NCBI GenBank assembly: GCA_016125185.1
Contig: WGMG01000011.1
Location: 1-64,000, forward strand
DNA: 64,000 bases
DNA from: Armatimonadota bacterium
GTDB taxonomy: Bacteria; Armatimonadota; Fimbriimonadia; Fimbriimonadales; Fimbriimonadaceae
Direction of reading: 5' to 3'
In this document: positions 54,689 through 63,789 of the stretch, piece by piece
Layout of the letters: each line of letters opens with the position of its first letter
Numbering within the stretch: the stretch's first letter is position 1
Notes under the pieces: model-generated
Told to the model about the DNA's origin: nothing
Database searches by the model: none
What the model saw: the letters and a program-made list of their open reading frames with translations, nothing else
Program-made: the position numbers and the translations under genes

Positions 54689-55402
54689 CTACCACGGGTA
54701 ATCGTTCCCTTCGTAGTCGCGAAGGGCCAGTTCAGGACTTCGGTCGGGGTCGAGGAAATAGTTGAGCGCGAAGGTCGCTCCTTCTTCGGGTTCGTAGCGG
54801 GCTTGATCGTTTCGCTCTCCGGACATATAGGTCTTTAGCCAGCCCGGGTGGTAGAGCCGCAGGTCGAAGCCTTGGGGGCCGAGGTCGTTGGACATATTCT
54901 TGACGGCCATATTGAGGGCGGCTTTGGACATGCAGTAGCCGAACCAGCCGGTGCGGGCGCTGGCGCCGATGCTTCCGGCTTCGGACGAGACGAAGCAGAG
55001 CCGCTTGGCCCGGCCCTGGTCGAGAAGGGGAAGAAAGGCGTGGACGAGGCGCAGGGCGCCGATGGCGTTGACGTTGAATTCGTCGGCCATGTTGCCGAAG
55101 TTCTGCTCCTGACGGATGGTTTGAAGTTGGTGGGAGCGATTGATGGCGGCGTTAGAGATGAGGAGGTCGATATGGTCGACCTTCGTTGCGGCGACCATTG
55201 CGGCGGCTTGGACGGACTCGTCGGAACCGACATCGAGGGTGAGCAGATGGCAAGTGTCGGGATATTGCTTGGCCAGGTCGTCGAGATCAGGCCAATCCAT
55301 GTGCTTTCCGGCGAGGACGATCCACCCTTTCTCCAGCAGTTGGCGGGTGATGGCGAGTCCGAGTCCGCGGTCGGCTCCGGTGACGAGTGCGACGTTTTCC
55401 AT
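54689..55402 (-). CDS. Short-chain dehydrogenase/reductase
   Basis: A 237-residue SDR. Cofactor motif TGADRGLGLAITRQL, NxxxN-type NAA in LISNAAINR, catalytic Ser in CFVSSEAGS and YxxxK in YCMSKAALN. Substrate unknown. The ORF extends over 110 codons upstream, but ATG 55402 fits the family start and has TACGCT ending 9 nt before it. It is divergent from the carboxylesterase gene across a 38-bp gap. Confidence 0.88.
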   Translation of the reverse strand: MENVALVTGADRGLGLAITRQLLEKGWIVLAGKHMDWPDLDDLAKQYPDTCHLLTLDVGSDESVQAAAMVAATKVDHIDLLISNAAINRSHQLQTIRQEQNFGNMADEFNVNAIGALRLVHAFLPLLDQGRAKRLCFVSSEAGSIGASARTGWFGYCMSKAALNMAVKNMSNDLGPQGFDLRLYHPGWLKTYMSGERNDQARYEPEEGATFALNYFLDPDRSPELALRDYEGNDYPW

Positions 55403-55440
55403 CCGCCTTTCAGCGTAGCCGATGTGGGTAGCCTGATGGG
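55403..55440. promoter_or_regulatory. Divergent promoter with two TANNNT boxes
   Basis: The gap between two divergent starts is only 38 bp. TACGCT on the minus strand (55412-55417) ends 9 nt before the SDR ATG. TAGCCT on the plus strand (55429-55434) ends 6 nt before the esterase GTG. No Shine-Dalgarno site serves either start. Confidence 0.55.
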
Positions 55441-56862
55441 GTGATCGATCGACGCGGATTTCTGGTGGGAGCGGCGGGACTCGCCGTTCGTCCGTGGCAG
55501 TTTTTGGACGCGGCGGGGCCGACCGTCCGGGTGGAGCAGGGGACGCTTTTGGGCCGGGACGAGCGGGGATTGCGGGTGTTTCGTGGCATTCCGTTTGCCC
55601 GTCCCCCACTTCGATTTCGAGCGCCGGAGCCGCCTGCGCAGTGGTTTGGGGCCCGGCGTGCGTTCGACAATGCTCCAGCCGCAATGCAGTCGGGTCAGGG
55701 GGATTCGGAAGACTGTCTGTACCTGAATATTTGGGCCCCGAAAGGTGAAGGGCCATTTCCGGTTTACGTCTGGATTCACGGCGGAGGCAATGTTGGCGGT
55801 GGGACCAACGGCCAGAGCGGGGCTTCGTTTGCCCGCGACGGCGTCATCGTCGTGACGGTGGCTTACAGGCTGGGAGCCTTTGGGTATCTGAAGCTCGATG
55901 ATCTGCTGGGGCCGGAGTACGCGGGGAGCGGGGCGAACGGCATTCGCGATTTGATTGCGGCTCTGCGCTGGGTTCAGCGGAATATTGCCGCGTTTGGCGG
56001 CGATCCCGGTTCGGTGACGATCGGCGGGCAGTCGGCGGGGGCCAAGAATGTGGCGGCGTTGGTCGCTGCGCCGGAAGCGAAGGGGCTGTTTGCGAGGGCG
56101 ATCATGGAGAGCGGGAGCGGGCACACGGTGCATACCCCCGCCCAGGCGTCGGACGTGACGCGGGCGTTGCTGGCGGCTCTCAATCTGCAAGAAAAGGATG
56201 CTGAGCGGCTGCTGTCGCTGTCGGCGAAAGAGCTTTTGGATGGTCAGCATCGGTTGCTGGACCACTATCCGCACAACTATCCGTTTCGACCAGCGACCGG
56301 GAACTCGGTTCTGTCGAAGCGGCCGGTCGACTTGGTGGACAACCGCATTCCGCTCTTGATTGGGACGAATCGCGACGAAGGGCTGTCGTTTATGGATCGA
56401 TCGAGCGTGGATCGGCCGGTCGAATCGCGCGCGACCTCGAACATTCCGTTCTCGGCGGTGCCGGAGTTGGAGGCGAGATACAACAGGGCCTTTGCCTCGC
56501 TGAGTTCGCTGGAGCGGCGGATTCGGCTGATTTCGGCGGAAGAGTATTGGATGCCCAGCGTTCGATTTGCCGAGGCGCATTCGCACCGAGGCGGGAAGAC
56601 GTGGATGTACCGGTTTGACCACACCAACCAGGAAGGCCACGTGATGCACGGGGCGGAACTGGATTTCGCCTGGAACCACCATGAAGGGTGGTCGATGCAC
56701 GAGATTTGGGTGGACTTTATGCACGGGCGTGAGCATTCGGGCTGGCCACAGTACGACGGTCGAGATCGGAAGACCATGATCTTTGGTCAGGACGGCGGAA
56801 TGTCCGTGGTGGAGGACCCGCGCGGCGACGAGCGGAGGCTGTGGGACGGCATTTTGTCGTAA
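55441..56862 (+). CDS. Type-B carboxylesterase
   Basis: A 473-residue exported esterase with a Tat-like start (DRRGFLVGAAGLAV). Type-B family blocks are intact: EDCLYLNIWAP, the oxyanion loop WIHGGGNVGGG, and the nucleophile Ser198 in GGQSAGAKN; the His is probably in FAWNHHEGWS. It hydrolyses carboxylic esters. Start is GTG 55441, predicted leaderless from TAGCCT 6 nt upstream. The amidohydrolase gene follows after 24 bp. Confidence 0.9.
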   Translation: MIDRRGFLVGAAGLAVRPWQFLDAAGPTVRVEQGTLLGRDERGLRVFRGIPFARPPLRFRAPEPPAQWFGARRAFDNAPAAMQSGQGDSEDCLYLNIWAPKGEGPFPVYVWIHGGGNVGGGTNGQSGASFARDGVIVVTVAYRLGAFGYLKLDDLLGPEYAGSGANGIRDLIAALRWVQRNIAAFGGDPGSVTIGGQSAGAKNVAALVAAPEAKGLFARAIMESGSGHTVHTPAQASDVTRALLAALNLQEKDAERLLSLSAKELLDGQHRLLDHYPHNYPFRPATGNSVLSKRPVDLVDNRIPLLIGTNRDEGLSFMDRSSVDRPVESRATSNIPFSAVPELEARYNRAFASLSSLERRIRLISAEEYWMPSVRFAEAHSHRGGKTWMYRFDHTNQEGHVMHGAELDFAWNHHEGWSMHEIWVDFMHGREHSGWPQYDGRDRKTMIFGQDGGMSVVEDPRGDERRLWDGILS

Positions 56863-56886
56863 TGGGTGAACTGGTATCCTTCGGCG

Positions 56887-58044
56887 ATGACTCTCGCTGA
56901 AATTCGCCACGACCTGCACGCCCACCCTCAGGTTCGATTTGAGGAGGTTTTTGCCTCGGAACTGGTTCAACGCGAACTGACGGCGCTTGGAATCGAGTTT
57001 AAGGCGGGCCTGGCGAGAGGGACCGGCGTGTTGGGCTATCTTCCGGCCACGACCGACCCAGCGACGGCACCGACCATCGCCTTGCGGGCGGACATGGACG
57101 CCCTGCCGATCCATGAAGACACCGGCTTGCCGTATGCGTCCACGATTCCGAATCGGATGCACGCCTGTGGGCACGACGGTCACACCACGATCCTGATAGG
57201 GGCGGCGCGTGAGTTGGCGGCGAAGACCCACCGGCCGAACAACATTCTCTTCGTGTTTCAACCGGCGGAAGAGGGCGGCGGAGGCGGAAACCTGATGGTT
57301 CAAGACGGGTGTCTGAACGGCTCGGTGCTCGGCAAGAGGGCCGATTTTATGTTCGGTTTGCATGGGTGGTCGACGGTCAAGCTGGGCCACGTGGCGACCC
57401 GGGTTGGTTCGCTGATGGCTTCGACCGACGACATGATGGTCGAGTTTCATGGTCAGGGCGGGCATGCGGCGGCACCAGACACGACGAAGGATCCGGTTGT
57501 GGCGATCGCCCACTTGGTGACGGCGTTACAGTCGATTGTGGCGCGCAATGTGGACCCGTTCGCGAATGGCGTGGTGACAGTCGGCCAGGTACACGGAGGG
57601 ACGACGCACAACATCATTCCGATGTCGGCGTGGCTTCAGGGCACGATTCGGGCGATGAACGACGAGGTGCGCGATCGACTTTGTGAGCGAGTTCGGACGA
57701 TCGCTCAGGGCATCGCGGACGCCTTTGAGATGAAGGCCGAAATCAAGGTCGAGCGAGGTTATCCGGTGGTGGTCAATGACGGAAAGGCGGTCGAGCGGTT
57801 CTTGCGGGTCGCACGAAATGAGCTTGGCGACGAGTTTGTTTCCGACGACGCGAAGCCGACCATGGGTGGAGAAGACTTTGCCTATTACGGGGCCGAATGT
57901 CCGAGTTGTTTCTATCAGTTGGGGCTCATCCCCGAAGGACGGGATGACTACGCAAGCGTCCATACGCCTTACTTCGACTTCAACGACGATGCGATCGCGG
58001 TTGGGGTCAAGCTGATGACTGGCCTGGCGCTCTCGACCGAGTAG
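56887..58044 (+). CDS. M20-family amidohydrolase (aminoacylase/hippurate hydrolase type)
   Basis: A 385-residue zinc peptidase-like enzyme without a signal peptide. Metal and catalytic blocks: ALRADMDALPIHEDTG, HACGHDGHTTILIGAA, PAEEGGGGG with the catalytic Glu, and GGEDFAYY near the end. Members hydrolyse N-acyl amino acids. ATG 56887 was preferred over the upstream in-frame codon because TATCCT ends 6 nt before it and the family begins with LAEIRHDLHAHP. Confidence 0.92.
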   Translation: MTLAEIRHDLHAHPQVRFEEVFASELVQRELTALGIEFKAGLARGTGVLGYLPATTDPATAPTIALRADMDALPIHEDTGLPYASTIPNRMHACGHDGHTTILIGAARELAAKTHRPNNILFVFQPAEEGGGGGNLMVQDGCLNGSVLGKRADFMFGLHGWSTVKLGHVATRVGSLMASTDDMMVEFHGQGGHAAAPDTTKDPVVAIAHLVTALQSIVARNVDPFANGVVTVGQVHGGTTHNIIPMSAWLQGTIRAMNDEVRDRLCERVRTIAQGIADAFEMKAEIKVERGYPVVVNDGKAVERFLRVARNELGDEFVSDDAKPTMGGEDFAYYGAECPSCFYQLGLIPEGRDDYASVHTPYFDFNDDAIAVGVKLMTGLALSTE

Positions 58045-58075
58045 GCGTGGAATACTCTCTTTAGAGGGTCGTCGA

Positions 58076-58270
58076 ATGGAAAATGAGCAAGAACAGCCGC
58101 TTTTGCCGTGCCCGTCGCCGTGCGTCAAGCACTGTGGAATCGACGAGTCGCTGATCTGTTCCGGTTGCTATCGGACGGGGCGAGAGGTTGCGGCGTGGCC
58201 GAAGATGACGGACCAGGAACGATGGGATTTGTTGCTGGAACTGGATCGGCGGCGGGCCTCAGATTCCTAG
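58076..58270 (+). CDS. DUF1289 small Cys-rich protein
   Basis: A 64-residue protein with the DUF1289 signature: PCPSPCVKHCGIDESLICSGCYRTGREVAAWPKMTDQER. The spaced cysteines suggest binding of zinc or another metal, but no function is established. It follows the amidohydrolase by 31 bp. Its end overlaps the end of the DUF1439-like gene on the other strand by 12 bp. Confidence 0.9.
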   Translation: MENEQEQPLLPCPSPCVKHCGIDESLICSGCYRTGREVAAWPKMTDQERWDLLLELDRRRASDS

Positions 58271-58807
58271 CTCGATAACGACTTCGCCGTTCTTGATTTG
58301 GAGCGACTTCAGTCGGCGGCGGATTGCGAGCGCTTTTGTATCGCCTTGTCGGAGTCGGTAGATCGGGTTGCGCGAAACGTAGGTTTCGATGCCCTGGGCC
58401 AGTATCTGGCTTGCGGCGGTGCGGTAGCGATCGGGCATGCCTCCGAAATCGACTTGGGAGATGAGGGCCCGGGGATGATCGAGGAAGAGTTCTCCCATGT
58501 CAGCTTGGTAGCGCAGGTTTCCGGTCGCCGAAACGCGCGCGTGAAGGGAAGATGTGCCAATGGCGGAGGCGTCGGCGGTCACGGCCATTGACACCAGATC
58601 GGTGGCTGGGTCGATCGAAATGGTGGGCTGGTCCAGGCGATATCGATAGAGCGTTTCGTTGCGCTCGACCGGGAATTGGTGGGCGACATCGGCTTGAATT
58701 TCCGCCGGAGTTAGGCGGATGGTTCGATGCAGAATGAGGCGGAGACCGACGACCGCAAGCATGAGGAGCAGAACTCCCACGACCAGCGCTCGACGTCGAT
58801 TCCTCAT
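58259..58807 (-). CDS. DUF1439-like membrane-anchored or periplasmic protein
   Basis: A 182-residue protein with an N-terminal hydrophobic anchor (ALVVGVLLLMLAVVGLRLIL). The rest is mostly beta with the DUF1439 (YceB-type) pattern, beginning LTPAEIQADVAHQFPVER and ending in an amphipathic part IKNGEVVIELGI. Family members are tubular lipid-binding-like proteins of unknown role. TACGCT ends 9 nt before the ATG. Confidence 0.7.
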   Translation of the reverse strand: MRNRRRALVVGVLLLMLAVVGLRLILHRTIRLTPAEIQADVAHQFPVERNETLYRYRLDQPTISIDPATDLVSMAVTADASAIGTSSLHARVSATGNLRYQADMGELFLDHPRALISQVDFGGMPDRYRTAASQILAQGIETYVSRNPIYRLRQGDTKALAIRRRLKSLQIKNGEVVIELGI

Positions 58808-58853
58808 GGCATTCCTAGCGTAACACGCTTTCGACGAATTGGAGTTCGCAAGA

Positions 58854-58864
58854 CAATCGTTTGA
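58854..58864. promoter_or_regulatory. LacI-type operator, site C
   Basis: CAATCGTTTGA matches 11 of 12 positions of the operator found at 61092 and 62450 (TCAATCGTTTGA, with a central CG). It lies where the -35 element of the lacI-type gene should be, 16 bp before TATAAT (58881-58886), which suggests autorepression. Confidence 0.6.
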
Positions 58865-58905
58865 CTGGTGCGGATGGGCGTATAATGACCCATCGAAACG
58901 GCACG

Positions 58906-59913
58906 ATGGTAAGGCTCAAAGACGTTGCTTATCTGGCCGGATACGACATTTCGACCGTATCCAAAGTTCTTCAAGGCGGGAAAATTCACGCCTCAGAAGA
59001 GGCTCGACAGCGCATTTTGAAGGCCGCGGACGAGCTGGGATACCGACCAAATTTGGCGGCGCGAGCCCTGCGCACCCGGCGTTCTGGCGCGATCGTCATG
59101 GCGTTTCCGAAGTTTGGCGATCCAGTTCATCCGGCGCTGACACAAGGGGCGGAAGAGGCGGCGAACCGCTTGGGGCAAGCATTCCTGGTTTACAAATATC
59201 CCGAGCCGGTGGCGACGGAAGCGTTATTGAATCTGGTTTTGCAGGGGCGGGCGGACGGGATCATCGTCTCGGACGACCTGCCCGAAGAGCAGTTTTTGCC
59301 GAAGGCGGCGGGGAGCAAGATTCCGATTGTAACCCTGAATCGGCAGGCGGGGGAGGTTGTTCCCTCGGTCGTGTTGGACGACGAAGAAGGATTTACGGTA
59401 CAGGCCAGCTATCTGCTGGGGCTGGGGCACTCGCAGATCGCGTTTGTGGCCGTTCATCCCGAGAGTCAGACTTCGCAGTTCTGCATGGCGGCGTTCTTGG
59501 AGACGTGCGCGGCGGCCGGGCATCCAGTACCGGAGGATCGAATTTTGTCGTGCTTGTACGACGGAAGCGACGTTCAGCCAGTGATTCGGGCGATTTTGGG
59601 AATGAACCCACGTCCGACCGCGATTGCGACGGCAAGCTTGGTGACGGCGATGCGGATCATTCAAGGACTGGTGGAATCGGGAATCAAGGTTCCGCAGGAG
59701 ATGAGCGTGATTGGCTACCACGATTCCCCAATGGGCGAGTGGAGTACGCCACAGACCACAACTATTCGAATGCCGAGCGTAGAGCAAGGGGCTCGGTCGG
59801 TGGAGAGATTGTGTGCACTGATCGCGGGCGAGCCAGGCGACATGCAAGAAATCGTCAGCACGCCAATCATGGTGGTCGAGCGTGGGTCCTGCAGTCGAGT
59901 CACGAAGCGCTAA
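58906..59913 (+). CDS. LacI-family transcriptional regulator
   Basis: A 335-residue repressor. MVRLKDVAYLAGYDISTVSKVL is the LacI helix-turn-helix and RQRILKAADELGYRPNLAARALRT the hinge; the rest is a sugar-binding-protein-like sensor ending in MSVIGYHDSPMGEWSTPQTTTIRMP. ATG 58906 is favoured over ATG 58885, which overlaps TATAAT; that box ends exactly 19 nt before 58906. An operator-like site overlaps the promoter, and the same 12-mer lies upstream of the prepilin and DUF4832 genes, defining a small regulon. Confidence 0.93.
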   Translation: MVRLKDVAYLAGYDISTVSKVLQGGKIHASEEARQRILKAADELGYRPNLAARALRTRRSGAIVMAFPKFGDPVHPALTQGAEEAANRLGQAFLVYKYPEPVATEALLNLVLQGRADGIIVSDDLPEEQFLPKAAGSKIPIVTLNRQAGEVVPSVVLDDEEGFTVQASYLLGLGHSQIAFVAVHPESQTSQFCMAAFLETCAAAGHPVPEDRILSCLYDGSDVQPVIRAILGMNPRPTAIATASLVTAMRIIQGLVESGIKVPQEMSVIGYHDSPMGEWSTPQTTTIRMPSVEQGARSVERLCALIAGEPGDMQEIVSTPIMVVERGSCSRVTKR

Positions 59914-59920
59914 AGCAAAA

Positions 59921-59946
59921 CGGACTTCCTGGAGGGAGGAAGTCCG
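59921..59946 (+). terminator. Terminator of the lacI-type gene
   Basis: Arms CGGACTTCCT and AGGAAGTCCG with a 6-nt loop, followed by AAAATTGCATT. It starts 8 bp after the regulator stop and separates it from the convergent lipoprotein gene. Confidence 0.75.
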
Positions 59947-59971
59947 AAAATTGCATTAGTATCGTTTGAAA

Positions 59972-60144
59972 CTAATTCCCGTTATTGGCGGCAGGAGGAG
60001 TATTCCCGTTAGCGGTGGTACCCCGCGCCATTCCAATATTCTGTGGCCGCGTTGGCGGCGCTTTCACGATATGTTCGCCTTCGCACCCGGCGAGGATGCC
60101 GCCGAAGACGGCGGCAAGGAGAGCGAAGGCGAGAGTTCGTTTCA

Positions 60145-60145
<1 letters not shown>
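59972..60145 (-). CDS. Small predicted lipoprotein (57 aa)
   Basis: GTG at 60143-60145 shares one base with the TAG stop of the prepilin gene, giving a 57-residue protein: KRTLAFALLAAVFGGILAGC with lipobox LAGC, then a Pro/Asn/Gly-rich tail ending PAANNGN. After lipid attachment at Cys21 only about 36 residues remain outside. Function unknown; gene order and overlap link it to the prepilin-like protein. A longer frame exists upstream but overlaps that gene. Confidence 0.65.
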
Positions 60146-60993
<848 letters not shown>

Positions 60994-61090
60994 CTCTCTA
61001 CCTCAGAGATTTGCCGTCGGCTTGACCCGGTCGGCTTATTTCAGTGGGAGTGTAACACTGGTTCTTAACTTTTGCGAGAGACAAAATTCG

Positions 61091-61104
61091 ATCAATCGTT
61101 TGAT
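61091..61104. promoter_or_regulatory. LacI-type operator, site A
   Basis: ATCAATCGTTTGAT has 5-bp inverted arms around a central TCGT, the LacI-family arrangement. The 17-mer TCAATCGTTTGATTTCT starting at 61092 is identical to the minus strand at 62445-62461. It lies about 100 bp upstream of the prepilin gene, just after the stop of the DUF4832 gene. Confidence 0.65.
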
Positions 61105-61121
61105 TTCTCTTACACCCCTGG

Positions 61122-62405
61122 TTACGGCTTAATTTGAACCTGACCAAGGGTTTGCCAGCCGTCAATCTTGTCGATTTGATTGGCAAATTCGACGTCGGGA
61201 ACCCGGTTGTAAGGATCGATTACGCCGAGGGCGAGACGATATTTTCCCGGCTTTGTGGCGAAAGAAACCGACCCATTTGCGCTGAAGTTTCCGGGTAGCC
61301 ACTTGCGAATATCGATGGTCGAATCGGTCTGGGCGGCAACGTGGTCTTGGTCATCGAGCAGGGCGAAGCGAACGGTCCAGAGGTAGTAGAACGGGGCGAC
61401 ACCGTCGTTCGTTCCTTCGATTCTGAAGGCGAGATTTTTCCCGTCGATTTGAGCGAATGCTTTGGTGAGGGAAAACTGATAACCCATTGTGCGGATGAGT
61501 TGGCGGCAATTGGACTTGAACGTGTCGGACTCGATATTTTCAAGAGCTGGGCAGTAGGGACCGATCCACGTGAAGTGGACATCTTGGACGGCCTTAAGGG
61601 TGGTCGAGTATTCGTCCACCATGTACTGTTTAGACGCAAAGGGCACCATTTCGCCTCCGCGCGGATACTGCTTCCAATTCGCTCCGAGGTTGTGGGCTAA
61701 GATTCCAGGCAAGAATTTCCAGTCCTCGGAACCGACGGTGTCTTGAGGAATCATGTCGTCGTGGAAGCCAAGGTTAGTGTAGGAGCCAGCGACACCGGAC
61801 GGATTGCGAGCCATCAGCTTCTTGTCGGGAAAGGCCTTCGTCATGGTGTCGAGGACCTGCTTTTGAAAATCATCGGACGCGAATAACTCCGTCCGCGGCC
61901 AGGTGTGCCACTCGCCCCAGAATCCTAGGAGGCCAACTTGGATAAAGGCTACTCTGGGATTGGAGTTATACCGGGCACCCAAAGCCTTGATGAACTTGAG
62001 AAGCGCCTTCTGCAGGCGAGGATTGCTGTAGTCTGGACTTTTGCCTCCGCCGTAATCGGTGTAGGGCGTCATCTTCAGTCCAGCATCGATCAGCCATTGG
62101 GGCACTCCCGTCTTTTCGGTGGGATAGTCCATGTTGACTCGGAAGACGACAAGTTTGCCTTTTGCGGCAGGAATATCCCAAGTCTTCTTCTCCCATTCGT
62201 CGAATTTGTACACGCCGTCCTGCGGTTCTAGTTCGTTCCATTTGACGTTGAAATAAACCATCGAATAGGGTTGTTGAATCTGAGAACCTTCGCCGACGTA
62301 GGGGGCCCAGCCCTTGAGGGGATTGACGATTGGTCCGGGGGCAGGTTTGTACGTCCACTCGTAGGTGGTGCCAAGAAAATGGGCGGCGAGGAGGGCGGTA
62401 ATCAT
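61122..62405 (-). CDS. DUF4832 (DUF4874-type) glycosidase-like protein
   Basis: A 427-residue exported protein. A short hydrophobic start (MITALLAAHFLGTTYEW) precedes a barrel of the GH42-like DUF4874/DUF4832 family: NPLKGWAPYVGE, VYFNVKWNELEPQDGVYKFDEWE (a typical strand of beta-galactosidase-type barrels), QVGLLGFWGEWHTWP with a likely catalytic Glu, and a C-terminal beta-sandwich (FRIEGTNDGVAPFYYLW). Probably a glycoside hydrolase; substrate unknown. TAGAAT ends 12 nt before the ATG, and a LacI-type operator lies about 45 bp upstream. Confidence 0.83.
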   Translation of the reverse strand: MITALLAAHFLGTTYEWTYKPAPGPIVNPLKGWAPYVGEGSQIQQPYSMVYFNVKWNELEPQDGVYKFDEWEKKTWDIPAAKGKLVVFRVNMDYPTEKTGVPQWLIDAGLKMTPYTDYGGGKSPDYSNPRLQKALLKFIKALGARYNSNPRVAFIQVGLLGFWGEWHTWPRTELFASDDFQKQVLDTMTKAFPDKKLMARNPSGVAGSYTNLGFHDDMIPQDTVGSEDWKFLPGILAHNLGANWKQYPRGGEMVPFASKQYMVDEYSTTLKAVQDVHFTWIGPYCPALENIESDTFKSNCRQLIRTMGYQFSLTKAFAQIDGKNLAFRIEGTNDGVAPFYYLWTVRFALLDDQDHVAAQTDSTIDIRKWLPGNFSANGSVSFATKPGKYRLALGVIDPYNRVPDVEFANQIDKIDGWQTLGQVQIKP

Positions 62406-62449
62406 GGTCTTGTCTTCATTCTAAAGGATCGCAGAGCGAGATTCAGAAA

Positions 62450-62461
62450 TCAAACGATTGA
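62450..62461. promoter_or_regulatory. LacI-type operator, site B
   Basis: TCAAACGATTGA is the exact reverse complement of the 12-mer at site A. A further half-site TGTTTGATCG follows at about 62463. It lies between the divergent DUF4832 and Gfo/Idh genes, so one repressor could control both. Confidence 0.65.
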
Positions 62462-62535
62462 CTGTTTGATCGTTCGGAATTCGTACGATTCGAGCCTGGA
62501 AAGCGACGTATCATCGTGGGGAGCCGCGCAGAAAA

Positions 62536-63789
62536 ATGTTGTCTTCTTTGAAATTTGCTATCCTTGGTGCCGGTGGTCGGGGCCAGATGTTCAGCGAGTG
62601 GCTGGCGAACGAATGCGGACCAGGATCGGTGGTCGCGGTCGCCGAGCCCGACCCCGTCCGACGGGCCCTCGTTTCGGATGCCCACGGTATTCCCGCTTCG
62701 CACTGCTATGAGACTTGGGAAGAGCTTTTGGCTCAGCCGAAGCTGGCCGACATTGTGATCAACACGACTCAAGATCACGCCCATATCCGCTCGGCAGTGA
62801 AAGCGATGGAAGTCGGCTACCACATGCTTTTGGAGAAGCCAATGGCGGTGTCCTTGGCCGACTGCGAGACGATCAACGACGTGCGAAAACGCACCGGCCG
62901 AATCGTCAGCGTGTGCCACAGCCTCCGCTACCATTCGGCGTTCACCGAGGTGCGAAACATCATTCAGTCAGGCGTGTTGGGCGAGGTGGTTTCGTATGAT
63001 CAGCTCGAAGCAGTCGAGCACATTCATATGTCGCATTCGTTTGTGCGAGGGAACTGGGGCAACGAAGGCGCTTCGACCTTTATGCTTCTGGCGAAGAGTT
63101 GTCACGACATCGATATTCTCATGGATATGGTCGGCTCCGAGGTCACCAGCGTTTCTTCGTACGGCAAGCTGAGCTTCTTCCGCAAGGAGAATGCCCCCGA
63201 GGGAGCGCCTAAATTCTGCGTTGAGGGATGTCCGGCCTCAGAAACTTGTCCGTACGATGCGACGAAGATTTACCTGAGCGATTCTGGTTGGGCCCGATAC
63301 GTCGGTTTCCATCGCTTAGCGCGTCAGCAGGCGATCGACGCCTTACGTGTTAGTAGCTACGGCAAATGCGTTTTTCAATCGGATAACGATGTGGTGGACC
63401 ACCAGGTTGTGGCGCTCAATTTTGAGTCCGGTGCTACGGCGACGTTTACCATGACGGCGTTTACGCCGACAGGTGGGCGCTTCATCCGAGTACACGGCAC
63501 CAAGGGCTACTTGGAAGCCAAAATCGACGAGCGAAAGCTGACCTATTGGGAGTTTTGGCGAAGCAACAAGAAGACGGAAATCGACCTTCCGAACTCGAAA
63601 GGCGCTCATGGCGGCGCAGACGCCGAAGTGATGAAGATTCTGATTCGAGCCGTCGAGCAAAACGATCCATCGCTGGTTCGAACGGATACAGAGACATCGT
63701 TAAGGACACATACGGTGGTATTTCGAGCCGAAGAATCGCGACGGACTGGGCAAACCGTTGATTTGCGGTCCCAGATCGGCGCGCACTAG
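62536..63789 (+). CDS. Gfo/Idh/MocA-family oxidoreductase with Cys cluster
   Basis: A 417-residue NAD(P)-dependent oxidoreductase. N-terminal motif FAILGAGGRGQMFSEW, then the active-site LLEKPMAV and a conserved His in AKSCHDIDIL. An insert at about 230-245 has three cysteines (FCVEGCPASETCPYDATKIY), seen in a subgroup of this family and possibly binding zinc. Sugars are the usual substrates. It is divergent from the DUF4832 gene and shares the LacI-type site B. Its stop lies directly against the stop of the cyclophilin gene. Confidence 0.9.
   Translation: MLSSLKFAILGAGGRGQMFSEWLANECGPGSVVAVAEPDPVRRALVSDAHGIPASHCYETWEELLAQPKLADIVINTTQDHAHIRSAVKAMEVGYHMLLEKPMAVSLADCETINDVRKRTGRIVSVCHSLRYHSAFTEVRNIIQSGVLGEVVSYDQLEAVEHIHMSHSFVRGNWGNEGASTFMLLAKSCHDIDILMDMVGSEVTSVSSYGKLSFFRKENAPEGAPKFCVEGCPASETCPYDATKIYLSDSGWARYVGFHRLARQQAIDALRVSSYGKCVFQSDNDVVDHQVVALNFESGATATFTMTAFTPTGGRFIRVHGTKGYLEAKIDERKLTYWEFWRSNKKTEIDLPNSKGAHGGADAEVMKILIRAVEQNDPSLVRTDTETSLRTHTVVFRAEESRRTGQTVDLRSQIGAH

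Noticed and set aside
54835-57513. 892-residue minus-strand open frame
   Set aside because: It runs antisense through the esterase and amidohydrolase genes, is dominated by Arg and Pro, and resembles no family. It is a GC-rich shadow frame.
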